Position numbers and translations under genes: made by a program. The notes beneath the pieces are model-generated. The model ran no database searches, had not been told where the DNA came from, and saw nothing but the letters and a program-made list of their open reading frames with translations. 64,000 nucleotides of DNA from Bacteroides sp. GM023 (GTDB lineage Bacteria > Bacteroidota > Bacteroidia > Bacteroidales > Bacteroidaceae). Below, one piece after another: positions 43,393-52,792 of this stretch. Numbering within the stretch: position 1 is the stretch's first letter; each line of letters begins with the position of its first letter. Where the stretch lies: contig NZ_JAAXGE010000010.1 in the NCBI RefSeq assembly GCF_014750685.1, positions 62,001 through 126,000 of the forward strand, written 5' to 3'.

Positions 43393-43590
43393 TCAACTAC
43401 CGATTGGCACAATTCATAAACCTACATTCTTCCGGTCAACTAAAGTCAAGGCTCTACATGGGTGAAAGAGGTAACCTGTAAAAGTACATATTAGCCTATT
43501 TTATAGCTCAATTCCCGATAAAAAGGGCTTTTCGTCCTATTTTTATCCTTATATGTCCAATCTGTGCTTTCACTGGACTGGCTAATAATT

Positions 43591-43598
43591 TACCTTTG
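43591..43598 (+). promoter_or_regulatory. Promoter of the galactan PUL
   Basis: TACCTTTG lies 32 bases before the GH start at 43630, with TTTC about 20 bases upstream. No second box of this type is evident before susC, so the PUL genes are probably co-transcribed from here. The HTCS binding site cannot be identified by eye. Confidence 0.55.
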
Positions 43599-43629
43599 TC
43601 GCTATCAATAAACCGATAAATTTGATAGC

Positions 43630-46239
43630 ATGAAAAGATTGTTAATCCTTACTTTCATTAGTTTATTATTCTCCTTTGTCAATGCACAGGCGAAATCAAC
43701 TTCTACACCTATTATATATATAGATGGAAACGGAGTGATGCGTTGGAGTGATACCCGGCAGGAGGCTTCTTTCTTCGGAGTGAACTACACGCTACCTTTT
43801 GCCCATGCTTACCGTGCCTTGGGTTATTTGGGACTGGATCGCAAAGCTGCCATAGATAATGATGTATATCATATCGCCCGTTTGGGGCTGAACGCTTATC
43901 GTATTCATTTATGGGACGTCGAACTGACGGACGGGGAAGGGAATCTCCTTGAAAACGAGCATCTTGACCTGATGGATTATCTGATTGCCAAACTCAAGGA
44001 ACGGAATATCCATATTGTTGTCACTGCACAGACTAACTTTGGGAATGGTTACCCGGAAAGGAATATACCCACCGGTGGCTTCTCCTATAAATATGATAAA
44101 TGCGATATGCACTCCAACCCGGAAGCTATCGCCGCACAGGAAACGTATCTTCACGACCTGGTGAAACACGTCAATCCTTACACCGGACTGGCTTACAAAG
44201 ATGATCCATCTATTGTGGGATTCGAAATCAATAACGAACCTTGCCACTCCGGTACGAAAGAAGAGGTTAAGGCATATATCAACCGGATGCTGAAAGCAAT
44301 CCATAAGACAGGAAACCGCAAACCTGTATTCTATAATGTGAGTCACAACGAATATGTAGTAGACGTTTATTATGAGACTGCCATTCAGGGAACTACCTAT
44401 CAATGGTATCCCATCGGACTGGTATCCGGGCAGACCCAACAAGGCAATTTTCTTCCGTCTATTGACAGCTACGATATTTCTTTTGCCGATAAAGTGAAAG
44501 GATTCAATAAAAAAGCACGCATGATTTATGAGTTCGACCCGGCGGACATTATGTATTCCTATATGTATCCGGCGATGGCACGCACTTTCCGCACAGCAGG
44601 TTTTCAATGGATTACGCAGTTTGCCTATGACCCGATGGATATTGCGTCTACCAATACGGAATATCAGACTCATTTTCTGAATCTTGCTTATACGCCTCAT
44701 AAGGCTATCAGTATGAAAATTGCTGCCGAAGCGGCATATAGTTTGAAAAGAGGAGAATCTTATGGTAGTTATCCGCAGGATACTTTGTTTGGAGATGGAT
44801 TTCGTGTCAGCTATACGGAAGATTTGAGCGAGCTGAATAATGGAAAGAAATACTATTATTCAAACAATACCCATACCCGGCCTAAAGATGCTTCACAACT
44901 CGTATCCATTGCCGGTTGCGGCAGTTCTCCCGTCGTTAGTTATGAGGGAACCGGTGCATATTTTGTTGATTGCCTGGAGCCAGGAGTGTGGAGATTGGAA
45001 GTGATGCCGGACGCTGTGGTAGTCAGCGACCCGTTTGCCAAACCGTCACTGGATAAAGAAGTGGTTACCATTGCTTATGGAGCTTGGGATATGAGTATAC
45101 AGATTCCCGATCTGGGTAAAGAGTTTGCGTTTACCGCTATCAATCAAGGGAATCTGCGGACGGAAGAAGTGGCAGATGGAAAGATTCGCTCTCTTCGTCC
45201 GGGTGTTTACCTGTTGAAACGGAAGAACTGTACGCCGACGCGGAACTGGAAGGCGGATTCGCAATGGAATTTCATACGTATCGGTGAATATGCCGCTCCT
45301 GCCCCACGTATAACGGATTTTAAAGTAGTTCATACGCCGGAAGCAGTCACTGAAGCTGATAAGGCGCTGACTATCAGCGCACAGGTGGCAGGAAATGTTT
45401 TCCCGGATTCTGTCATCATCTATACGGATAAGATTTCCTTTTGGAATGAACATAATCCGTATATAAAAATGAAACGTACAAGCGGCTATACATATCAGGC
45501 TACTATTCCTGCCGCAGAAATAAAGGAAGGTTGTTTCAGGTATAACATCATCGTCTGCCGGGGCGACAGCACCCGTACTTATCCCGCTGGAATTTCCAGT
45601 TGCGGAAATCCATCATCGGGAACAAAAGGAAATCCATTGGATTGGAATTATACTTCCGATTCATACTGGACAACCCGTGTTGTCGCCCCAGGTAGTGCGA
45701 TACAGTTATTGGCTGTGACAGATACGCATAGCGGAGTAGAAGCATATACACTTCCCGAATGGAATGAGTTGCAACGTACCTTGCTCGATTTTTCTCCGAT
45801 AGAGAAACCATTGCTCCGATTTACATTTACCTCCAAAGGAGAAAAACCACAGCATATTCTACGGAAATCCGTTAAAGAGGAAATAGAAGGAAGAAAAGAT
45901 AAATTGAAAAGCTGTACCACTCTCTGTATTCGTGTGAACAGCCACAAGATGCTCTCCGAGAATTTCAGTGCCGGATTCATTACTTCAGACGGATATACAT
46001 ACAAAGGCATTTGTACCGCTCCGTCACCGGAAGGCATCATACGAATCCCATTCAAAGACTTACGTCAGACGGATACAGCATTGCTTCCGATAGCCTATCC
46101 GACATTTTTAAAACAGTATTTTCATCCGGAAACGGAAATTCCTTTCCAACCGGAAAAAATTGAAAAGCTGGAGTTATCGGTATCAGGAAAAGATAAGACA
46201 AAAACAACGATAGAAATTGGGGAAATCTGGTTGGAATAA
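43630..46239 (+). CDS. Clan GH-A glycoside hydrolase (GH5/GH147-like)
   Basis: 869 residues with a signal peptide (LTFISLLFSFVNAQA). Residues ~25-390 are a TIM barrel with the clan GH-A catalytic pair: acid/base E203 in FEINNEPCHS and nucleophile-type E301 in MIYEFDPAD; early strand motifs are FFGVNYTLPF and LGLNAYRIHLWD. The C-terminal ~480 residues are beta-rich modules without a known name. As first gene of the galactan PUL it probably acts on a galactan or arabinogalactan fragment, perhaps as a beta-galactosidase. The exact family (GH5, GH147 or another) cannot be settled by eye. Confidence 0.82.
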   Translation: MKRLLILTFISLLFSFVNAQAKSTSTPIIYIDGNGVMRWSDTRQEASFFGVNYTLPFAHAYRALGYLGLDRKAAIDNDVYHIARLGLNAYRIHLWDVELTDGEGNLLENEHLDLMDYLIAKLKERNIHIVVTAQTNFGNGYPERNIPTGGFSYKYDKCDMHSNPEAIAAQETYLHDLVKHVNPYTGLAYKDDPSIVGFEINNEPCHSGTKEEVKAYINRMLKAIHKTGNRKPVFYNVSHNEYVVDVYYETAIQGTTYQWYPIGLVSGQTQQGNFLPSIDSYDISFADKVKGFNKKARMIYEFDPADIMYSYMYPAMARTFRTAGFQWITQFAYDPMDIASTNTEYQTHFLNLAYTPHKAISMKIAAEAAYSLKRGESYGSYPQDTLFGDGFRVSYTEDLSELNNGKKYYYSNNTHTRPKDASQLVSIAGCGSSPVVSYEGTGAYFVDCLEPGVWRLEVMPDAVVVSDPFAKPSLDKEVVTIAYGAWDMSIQIPDLGKEFAFTAINQGNLRTEEVADGKIRSLRPGVYLLKRKNCTPTRNWKADSQWNFIRIGEYAAPAPRITDFKVVHTPEAVTEADKALTISAQVAGNVFPDSVIIYTDKISFWNEHNPYIKMKRTSGYTYQATIPAAEIKEGCFRYNIIVCRGDSTRTYPAGISSCGNPSSGTKGNPLDWNYTSDSYWTTRVVAPGSAIQLLAVTDTHSGVEAYTLPEWNELQRTLLDFSPIEKPLLRFTFTSKGEKPQHILRKSVKEEIEGRKDKLKSCTTLCIRVNSHKMLSENFSAGFITSDGYTYKGICTAPSPEGIIRIPFKDLRQTDTALLPIAYPTFLKQYFHPETEIPFQPEKIEKLELSVSGKDKTKTTIEIGEIWLE

Positions 46240-46254
46240 GAGAGTCATCCGTTT

Positions 46255-46342
46255 CTCGGTGTCGAAGGCATCGTTCCTCGGTGAGGAACACCCTGTTTCT
46301 CGGTGAGGAACGATGCCTTCCTCGGTGCCGAACTGAAACCAT
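46255..46342. repeat. 22-bp tandem array with a perfect 16-bp inverted repeat
   Basis: CTCGGTG recurs at 46255, 46277, 46299 and 46321, exactly every 22 bases, each followed by a variable tail. Within it GAAGGCATCGTTCCTC (46264-46279) is the exact inverse of GAGGAACGATGCCTTC (46305-46320), and GTTCCTC (46273-46279) can also pair locally with GAGGAAC (46283-46289). It lies in the 210-base spacer between the GH gene and susC and would be transcribed with them. The rest of the spacer shows no other signal. Confidence 0.8.
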
Positions 46343-46449
46343 CCCCAGGATATCTGCGAGGGGGCATGGAAATCAAATAAGGGAAAAAGTGCTTTTAAAG
46401 ACAAAGAAGTAAAAAATAACAATAAATCAATATCAATAACACAGTAATT

Positions 46450-49425
46450 ATGAACAGTAACATCTTAAATCTACGCCATCTGACTGTACTACTTATGTTA
46501 TGTACAGCCTTTTTAGGAGGCACGATTCCTGCCTTCGCCCAACAGGCAGGCAGAAAAATCACCGGACAGGTGATTGATGAGAATAAAGAACCGATGATCG
46601 GGGTTAGTATCCTTATTGTAGGTACTTCCACCGGAACGGTGACCGATTTTGACGGTAACTATACATTGAATGTACCACAGGGAAGCAAAGAATTGCAATT
46701 CTCTTACGTGGGATACGAGACAAAGATTGTGCCTGTTCCTTCAAGCGGCACCACGCTGAATGTTCAGTTGAAAAGTGATTCACAAGTATTGAGTGACGTT
46801 GTTGTCATCGGATACGGAACGCAGCGCAAAAGTGACTTGACAGGTTCGGTTACGAATGTCAGCAGCAAGGACTTTAATATGGGACTTGTCAGTTCACCCG
46901 AGCAACTGATTAACGGTAAAATCTCCGGTGTACAAATCATGTCCAACAGTGGTTCTCCTACCGCAGGAAGTACGATCCGTGTCCGTGGTGGCGCATCACT
47001 GAATGCCAGCAACGATCCCTTGATCGTACTGGACGGAGTTCCTTTGGAACAGGGTGGTATCAGCGGCAATGACGGCAATTTCCTAAGCCTCATCAACCCG
47101 AACGATATTGAAAGCATGACGATTCTGAAGGATGCTTCTTCGACTGCTATCTACGGTTCGCGTGCATCCAATGGTGTTATTCTTATCACGACCAAGAAAG
47201 GAAGTTCGGATAAGTTGCAAATCACATTCAGTACTACGAACTCTATACAGACACGCACCAAACTGGCGGATATGTTGAGTTACAATCAGTTTGTCAACAC
47301 TATCCAATCACAGGGAAGTGCAGCACAACAGGCTTTGTTAGGAAATGTCCGCACAGACTGGAATGATGAGATTTATCAGAATGCTTTCGGTACGGACAAT
47401 AACCTGAGTGTTTCCGGAAAGATTGCCAAGAACTGGCCGTTCCGTGTATCAGTGGGATATTATAATCAAAGCGGTCTGTTACGTACCGATAACGCGGAAC
47501 GTTATACGGGAAGTATCATGCTGACTCCTTCTTTCTTCAAAGACCATTTGAAATTGAGCATCAATGCCAAAGGTTCTATCAATAATAATACGTTTGGCAA
47601 TACAGATGCCATTTGGGCAGCTTCTACCATGAATCCGACTATACCTGTTTATTCAGGGCTGGATACTTTCGGCGGATACACGGAAGCAATAGATAATACG
47701 GGTGCTCCTGCCAACGGTGCTGTCATGAATCCGGTCGGTCTTATCAAAATGAACGATTCACAGAGTAACGTGAGACGTTTTATTGGTAATATTGATGCAG
47801 ATTACCGGGTACACTTCTTCCCCGATCTGAAACTGCACGCAACATTGGGTTATGACTATGCGCAAGGTAAAGGAAGTGTATATGTTCCGGCAGAAGCTGC
47901 ACAGAATTATACTACTTCCGGCTTGGATTACAGTTACGGTCCGCAGAAAAAAGAAAACCGCCTGTTGACTTTGTATGCCAATTATAACAAGTTGGTTGAA
48001 TCTATCAAAAGTAGTTTCGATGTAACAGCCGGTTATGATTATCAATATTGGAAATCTACAACTCCGCTTTATAGCGAGATGAATACGTTGGGAGAAATAC
48101 AGAAGACTTCAAAAGCTACTGACGAACGCCATGTGTTACTCTCCTATTACGGACGTCTGAATTATTCGTTCGACTCACGCTATATGTTGACAACAACCAT
48201 TCGCCGGGATGCCACCTCACGTTTTGCCAAGAATGTGCGCTGGGGTACTTTCCCTTCAGTGGCTTTGGGATGGAGAGTGACAGAGGAGTCTTTCTTGAAA
48301 AACAACAAGGTATTGAGCAATTTAAAAATCCGCGCAAGTTACGGTGTGACCGGACAACAGGATGGTATCGGCAACTATAATTACCTGCCTATCTATACCG
48401 GTAGCCAAAATGGTGCGGAAGCCAGTATGGGCAATGAATATATCCATACGTATCGTCCGAGTTCTTACGTTCCCGACTTGAAATGGGAAACAACGACTTC
48501 CTGGAACGTCGGATTTGACTTCGGTTTCCTGAAAGACCGGATTACCGGTAGCTTCGACTACTATACCCGCCAAACAAAGGACTTGATAGCAACCGTTCCC
48601 GCCGCAGCAGGTACTACATTCGACCGTAATATTACGACTAATGTAGGAAATGTAGACAGCCGGGGTATTGAGTTCAGCCTGAACGCTACGCCTATACAGA
48701 CTAAGGACTGGAACTGGGATGTCAGCTTCAACATGACATGGCAGAAGATGAAAGTGAAGAATCTGGCTTTATCTGCCGGAACCGTTGCTACAAATACTTC
48801 TGTAGGCCCGTATATTGATAGTTATCAGGTACAGACGTTGAGTGAAGGCTATGCTCCTTATATGTTTTATGTTTATCATCAGCTATATGATGAGAAAACA
48901 GGCAAACCCGTAGAAGGCGCTTATCTCGATGTGGATGGAGACGGAGAAATTAACTCGAACGACTTATATCGCCACCACTCTCCCGCCCCGGATTATATTC
49001 TTGGTTTCAGCACTTCACTGCGTTGGAAGAAATGGACACTCAGTACAAGCCTGCGTGCCAATATCGGCAACTATGTTTACAACGCCATGGCTATGAATTC
49101 AGGAGCGTGGGAAACGGTGAGCTACAACTCTTATCAGTTGAACAATATGTCTGCCAGTTATTTGAAAACCGGATTCCAGACTCGTCAATACTTGTCTGAC
49201 TACTACGTAGAGAATGCTTCTTTCCTCAAAATGGACAACTTGTCATTGAACTATAACTTCGGTCGGATCTGTAAAGGATGCAGCCTGAACGTTAGTGCTA
49301 TGGTTCAGAATGTATTCTGCATCACCAAGTATAGCGGTGTAGATCCCGAGGTTCCCAATGGCGTAGACAATTCCTTCTACCCACGTCCCCGTACATTCTC
49401 ACTCAATGTAGGTTTCAACTTCTAA
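46450..49425 (+). CDS. SusC/RagA TonB-dependent transporter of the galactan PUL
   Basis: A 991-residue outer-membrane importer: signal peptide ending AFAQQ, CarboxypepD_reg-like domain (about 35-115, ITGQVIDENKEPMIGVSILI), plug with LSDVVVIGYGTQRKSDLTGS and the SusC box SSTAIYGSRASNGVILITTK, then a beta-barrel ending in GFNF. It has no STN domain, unlike the SusC of PUL 1, which fits control by the HTCS rather than an ECF sigma/anti-sigma pair. The probable cargo is beta-1,4-galacto-oligosaccharide made by the GH53 enzyme. susD follows after 21 bases. Confidence 0.97.
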   Translation: MNSNILNLRHLTVLLMLCTAFLGGTIPAFAQQAGRKITGQVIDENKEPMIGVSILIVGTSTGTVTDFDGNYTLNVPQGSKELQFSYVGYETKIVPVPSSGTTLNVQLKSDSQVLSDVVVIGYGTQRKSDLTGSVTNVSSKDFNMGLVSSPEQLINGKISGVQIMSNSGSPTAGSTIRVRGGASLNASNDPLIVLDGVPLEQGGISGNDGNFLSLINPNDIESMTILKDASSTAIYGSRASNGVILITTKKGSSDKLQITFSTTNSIQTRTKLADMLSYNQFVNTIQSQGSAAQQALLGNVRTDWNDEIYQNAFGTDNNLSVSGKIAKNWPFRVSVGYYNQSGLLRTDNAERYTGSIMLTPSFFKDHLKLSINAKGSINNNTFGNTDAIWAASTMNPTIPVYSGLDTFGGYTEAIDNTGAPANGAVMNPVGLIKMNDSQSNVRRFIGNIDADYRVHFFPDLKLHATLGYDYAQGKGSVYVPAEAAQNYTTSGLDYSYGPQKKENRLLTLYANYNKLVESIKSSFDVTAGYDYQYWKSTTPLYSEMNTLGEIQKTSKATDERHVLLSYYGRLNYSFDSRYMLTTTIRRDATSRFAKNVRWGTFPSVALGWRVTEESFLKNNKVLSNLKIRASYGVTGQQDGIGNYNYLPIYTGSQNGAEASMGNEYIHTYRPSSYVPDLKWETTTSWNVGFDFGFLKDRITGSFDYYTRQTKDLIATVPAAAGTTFDRNITTNVGNVDSRGIEFSLNATPIQTKDWNWDVSFNMTWQKMKVKNLALSAGTVATNTSVGPYIDSYQVQTLSEGYAPYMFYVYHQLYDEKTGKPVEGAYLDVDGDGEINSNDLYRHHSPAPDYILGFSTSLRWKKWTLSTSLRANIGNYVYNAMAMNSGAWETVSYNSYQLNNMSASYLKTGFQTRQYLSDYYVENASFLKMDNLSLNYNFGRICKGCSLNVSAMVQNVFCITKYSGVDPEVPNGVDNSFYPRPRTFSLNVGFNF

Positions 49426-49446
49426 TTACTTAAAAACAAGAGAATC

Positions 49447-51024
49447 ATGAAAAAGATATTATATACAGCCTTCTATTTTTGCAGCACATTGCTGCTGGGC
49501 TCCTGCATAGGCGACTTAGACCAATATCCGCATGAAGACGAAACATCTTCTACGATTTATACGAGTGCCGCAAACTATAAAGCCGTTTTAGGAAAGATAT
49601 ATGCCGCAATGGTGACTACCGGTCAGGAAAAAGGCGGTGCTCCGGATTTAAGCAGTAACAGCGGCCAGGATTATATGCGTTGCTTCTTCAATCTGCAGGA
49701 ATGCGGAACGGATGAGGTAGCTTCTACCTGGTTGTCGGGGGATAATGTAAGCGGTTTAACCTATTTGAGTTGGGACGCCAACGACCCTTGGGTATCGGAT
49801 ATGTACTATCGTATTTATTATAACATAGCATTGTGCAATGAGTTTCTTCGGAACGCTACCGATGAAAAGTTAGCCGAATTTAATGAACAGGATCAAATGG
49901 AAATTCGTCACTATCGTGCCGAAGCCCGCTTCATGCGTGCCTTGTTCTATTATCATGCAATGGATTTGTTCCGCAACATCCCGTTCGTTACAGAGAATGA
50001 TCCCACTGTCGGCTATCTGCCTCCACGATATACGGCAGCACAGATTTTCAGCTATATTGAATCTGAACTAAATGCTATACCAAGTGATATGCTTAGTAGA
50101 ACCGACTGTCCGTATGGACGCGCTTCACAGGGAGCTGCTTATACATTGCTTGCCAAACTTTATTTGAATGCGGAGGTATATATCAATACTCCTAAATATA
50201 CAGAATGTATCAGTGCCTGTCAACAAGCTATCGCACAAGGATATTCACTGGAAGATGATTACAGCAAACTGTTTAATGCGGATAATGACAAACGTACTGC
50301 CAACGAAATCATTTTCACCTTACCGGTGGACGCTACGCATACCGTGTCATGGGGTTCTTCGACTTACATTGTCTGCGGTGCCGTCAGCAATACTTCCGAC
50401 AAGCAGATTCCTGAAGATTATGGTGTAAAAAGCGGTTGGGGAATGTTCCGTGTACGTGGAAATATTCCAGAGTTATTCAGCGGTGATGATGACAAACGCT
50501 ATATGTTCTTCACGGACGGACAGACGCAAGATGTAGAAGTGATAGACGATCAATCAAACGGATATTTTGTTACGAAATGGACAAACCTGACTGATGGCGG
50601 AGCAACAGCGTCAAATACGGCGGATGGCGGTGTAAACACGGATTATCCGTTGTTCCGCCTGGCAGATGTATACTTGATGATGGCGGAAGCCGTAGTACGT
50701 GGTGGAACAGGTAGTGACAGAGGAACCGTATTGGGATATATTAACGAACTTCAGCAACGTGCTTATGGTGATAACTCACACAATAAAGCGGATGCAGACC
50801 TGACACAAGACTTTATTCTGAAAGAACGTGCCCGCGAACTTTACTGGGAAGGACATCGTCGTACAGACCTGATCCGTTTCGGAATGTTTACCACCGACAA
50901 ATATCTGTGGCAATGGAAAGGTGGCGAGAAAGGTGGTATAGCCGTGAATAGCAAATACAATATCTATCCGATACCGGCTACCGAACTGACAGCTAATCCG
51001 AACTTATACAATGAAAATTATTAA
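49447..51024 (+). CDS. SusD/RagB-family lipoprotein of the galactan PUL
   Basis: 525 residues, lipobox LLLGSC (Cys at about residue 20). It is typical SusD: DLDQYPHEDETSSTIYTSAA at the N-terminus, the helix HYRAEARFMRALFYYHAMDL, RASQGAAYTLLAKLYLNAEV, and the C-terminal ARELYWEGHRRTDLIRFGMF with YPIPATELTANPNL. All main family motifs are present. It forms the lid of the SusC barrel encoded 21 bases upstream and would capture galacto-oligosaccharides. Confidence 0.97.
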   Translation: MKKILYTAFYFCSTLLLGSCIGDLDQYPHEDETSSTIYTSAANYKAVLGKIYAAMVTTGQEKGGAPDLSSNSGQDYMRCFFNLQECGTDEVASTWLSGDNVSGLTYLSWDANDPWVSDMYYRIYYNIALCNEFLRNATDEKLAEFNEQDQMEIRHYRAEARFMRALFYYHAMDLFRNIPFVTENDPTVGYLPPRYTAAQIFSYIESELNAIPSDMLSRTDCPYGRASQGAAYTLLAKLYLNAEVYINTPKYTECISACQQAIAQGYSLEDDYSKLFNADNDKRTANEIIFTLPVDATHTVSWGSSTYIVCGAVSNTSDKQIPEDYGVKSGWGMFRVRGNIPELFSGDDDKRYMFFTDGQTQDVEVIDDQSNGYFVTKWTNLTDGGATASNTADGGVNTDYPLFRLADVYLMMAEAVVRGGTGSDRGTVLGYINELQQRAYGDNSHNKADADLTQDFILKERARELYWEGHRRTDLIRFGMFTTDKYLWQWKGGEKGGIAVNSKYNIYPIPATELTANPNLYNENY

Positions 51025-51047
51025 TCATCCTCTAATACAAACGATAT

Positions 51048-52769
51048 ATGAAAACAATTAATAGTCTGTTCCTTTCATTGGCAGCCCTCTTCATACTGGT
51101 TGCCTGTGAGGATGATACAGATAAGTATTATCTGTCGAGCCTGACAGAGAATGAATTGATAGCCTCTTCCGATGCCGTGGTATTGACTGAAGCGACTGCC
51201 AAACTTTACGCTTTGTCATTTGCATGGACGGATCGTACATTACAAGTGAGCGACCCAAATTCCAAAGCACCCAATGTATTGAAAACAATAATGCAGGTAT
51301 CATTAACAGAAGATTTTTCAGGAACTGTTGTTGAATCCACCGAAACCAGCTTATCAAAATCTTACACGGGTGCAGCCCTTAATATTGTAGCAAACTCACT
51401 TGGAGTAGCTCCCGAAGTAGCTACCGCTTTCTATTTCCGCCTAAAAGGAACAACAGGAAATAATATTGCCCCAGCTTACAGCAATGTGGAAAAAGTTACT
51501 ATCACATCTTATGAATTGGATATGAGATTCGGAAATATCCTTGACAAAGATGCACAAGATATGGGTATAGATTTATTTTCGGCCAACTCTAATGGAATTT
51601 ATACCGGATTTATCGGAGCAACCAGTTGGATGAATTTCCTCTTTCAGGAAGCAGACGGAACTATCTGGCGTACAGCTAACTCCAACGACGTCGGCAGTGC
51701 CTTTATTCTTACTTCTGAAGGTACATGGACTTTATGGTTCCCCAATCCGGCAGGATGTTACTTTGTAAATTTCGATACGAAGGCAAAACAATGGACTGCC
51801 TTATTACTCCCATCGCTTACAGTAGACGGCATAGATGATGGTATCACAATGAACTATGATCGTTCTGCCAATCAATGGCAGGGTACATTTACGGCTACAG
51901 AAGCAGGGAATGTCGCAATCCGAATCAGCGGGACAGGCAAACAGTATGACCATACTACTATCGACAGTAATAATTCAATCAGTGACGATCTCGCTAAAGA
52001 TACTCCATTTGCTTTTAATGGAAATGCCGACGGACTCACCTTTGGAACAACAGCCAGTGATATTACAATAAATGTTCCACAAGCAGGTGATTATACACTG
52101 ACTATAGATTTAAGTAACCCGCAACAATGGGCAGCAACAATAACAACAGGCGGAAGCCCTGAACCGACTTATCCGGAATACCTGGAAATGCAAGGTTCGA
52201 GTTCCTGGTGGGGTAATCTGTATGCCAAACTGGAAGCTGACAAAACAGCAGGAACTTACCGCACTGTGTTCCAAACGACAAGCAATGAAAACTTCAAAAT
52301 AGTAGAACCGGCAAGCGGTACTTGGTATGGCTGCGATCCTAATGATTTATACAAACTCTCCGCAGCAGACGGAAACTATGATATTTGGTTCGAAAGCGAA
52401 GAGAAAAAGAGTTATATGATAAATGTGGATTATGCCAACTTAACATGGGCTCCAACAGAAATCAAGCAAATCAATGTTTACGGAGATCTTAATAATTGGG
52501 ATCTAACAAAAGACCTAATGACCTATGATGCTGCAACGGGGATATGGAGTGCAACTTGCGAAATCAACACTATCGGATATGGATTCTACTTCCTGTTGAA
52601 CTGTGATCCCGATAACCTTAATTGGGATTCGACATTGAAAGGAACTCTTGAGGATGGCTTATACCTGACTAACGGAGACGGTTCCGGTAATATCATCCCG
52701 GCGGAAACCGGAACATACCTTATCAAACTCGATATGAGTAAGATGACATTTACCATGGAAAAACAATGA
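51048..52769 (+). CDS. SusE/SusF-like surface glycan-binding lipoprotein
   Basis: 573 residues, lipobox ILVAC followed by EDDTD, an acidic surface-export signal. The N-terminal ~160 residues have the SusE N-terminal fibronectin-like pattern (AKLYALSFAWTDRTLQVSDP, FYFRLKGTTGNNIAPAYSN). Three beta-sandwich repeats follow, two with the SusF/SusE-type motif seen in GDLNNWDLTKDLMTYDAATG and YLIKLDMSKMTFTMEKQ. It is predicted to bind galactan at the surface next to the GH53 enzyme. The stop codon overlaps a spurious upstream start of the GH53 frame. Confidence 0.9.
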   Translation: MKTINSLFLSLAALFILVACEDDTDKYYLSSLTENELIASSDAVVLTEATAKLYALSFAWTDRTLQVSDPNSKAPNVLKTIMQVSLTEDFSGTVVESTETSLSKSYTGAALNIVANSLGVAPEVATAFYFRLKGTTGNNIAPAYSNVEKVTITSYELDMRFGNILDKDAQDMGIDLFSANSNGIYTGFIGATSWMNFLFQEADGTIWRTANSNDVGSAFILTSEGTWTLWFPNPAGCYFVNFDTKAKQWTALLLPSLTVDGIDDGITMNYDRSANQWQGTFTATEAGNVAIRISGTGKQYDHTTIDSNNSISDDLAKDTPFAFNGNADGLTFGTTASDITINVPQAGDYTLTIDLSNPQQWAATITTGGSPEPTYPEYLEMQGSSSWWGNLYAKLEADKTAGTYRTVFQTTSNENFKIVEPASGTWYGCDPNDLYKLSAADGNYDIWFESEEKKSYMINVDYANLTWAPTEIKQINVYGDLNNWDLTKDLMTYDAATGIWSATCEINTIGYGFYFLLNCDPDNLNWDSTLKGTLEDGLYLTNGDGSGNIIPAETGTYLIKLDMSKMTFTMEKQ

Positions 52770-52792
52770 TAATTATATCAATACAGCAAATT

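Noticed and set aside
43909..44700. 263-codon minus-strand frame inside the clan GH-A gene
   Set aside because: It is a shadow of the plus-strand gene, which has signal peptide, catalytic motifs and operon context.
46255..46342. CRISPR-like array (CTCGGTG every 22 bp)
   Set aside because: The conserved part is only 7 bases, the total unit is 22 bases, there are just four units and no cas genes; the variable parts pair with each other.
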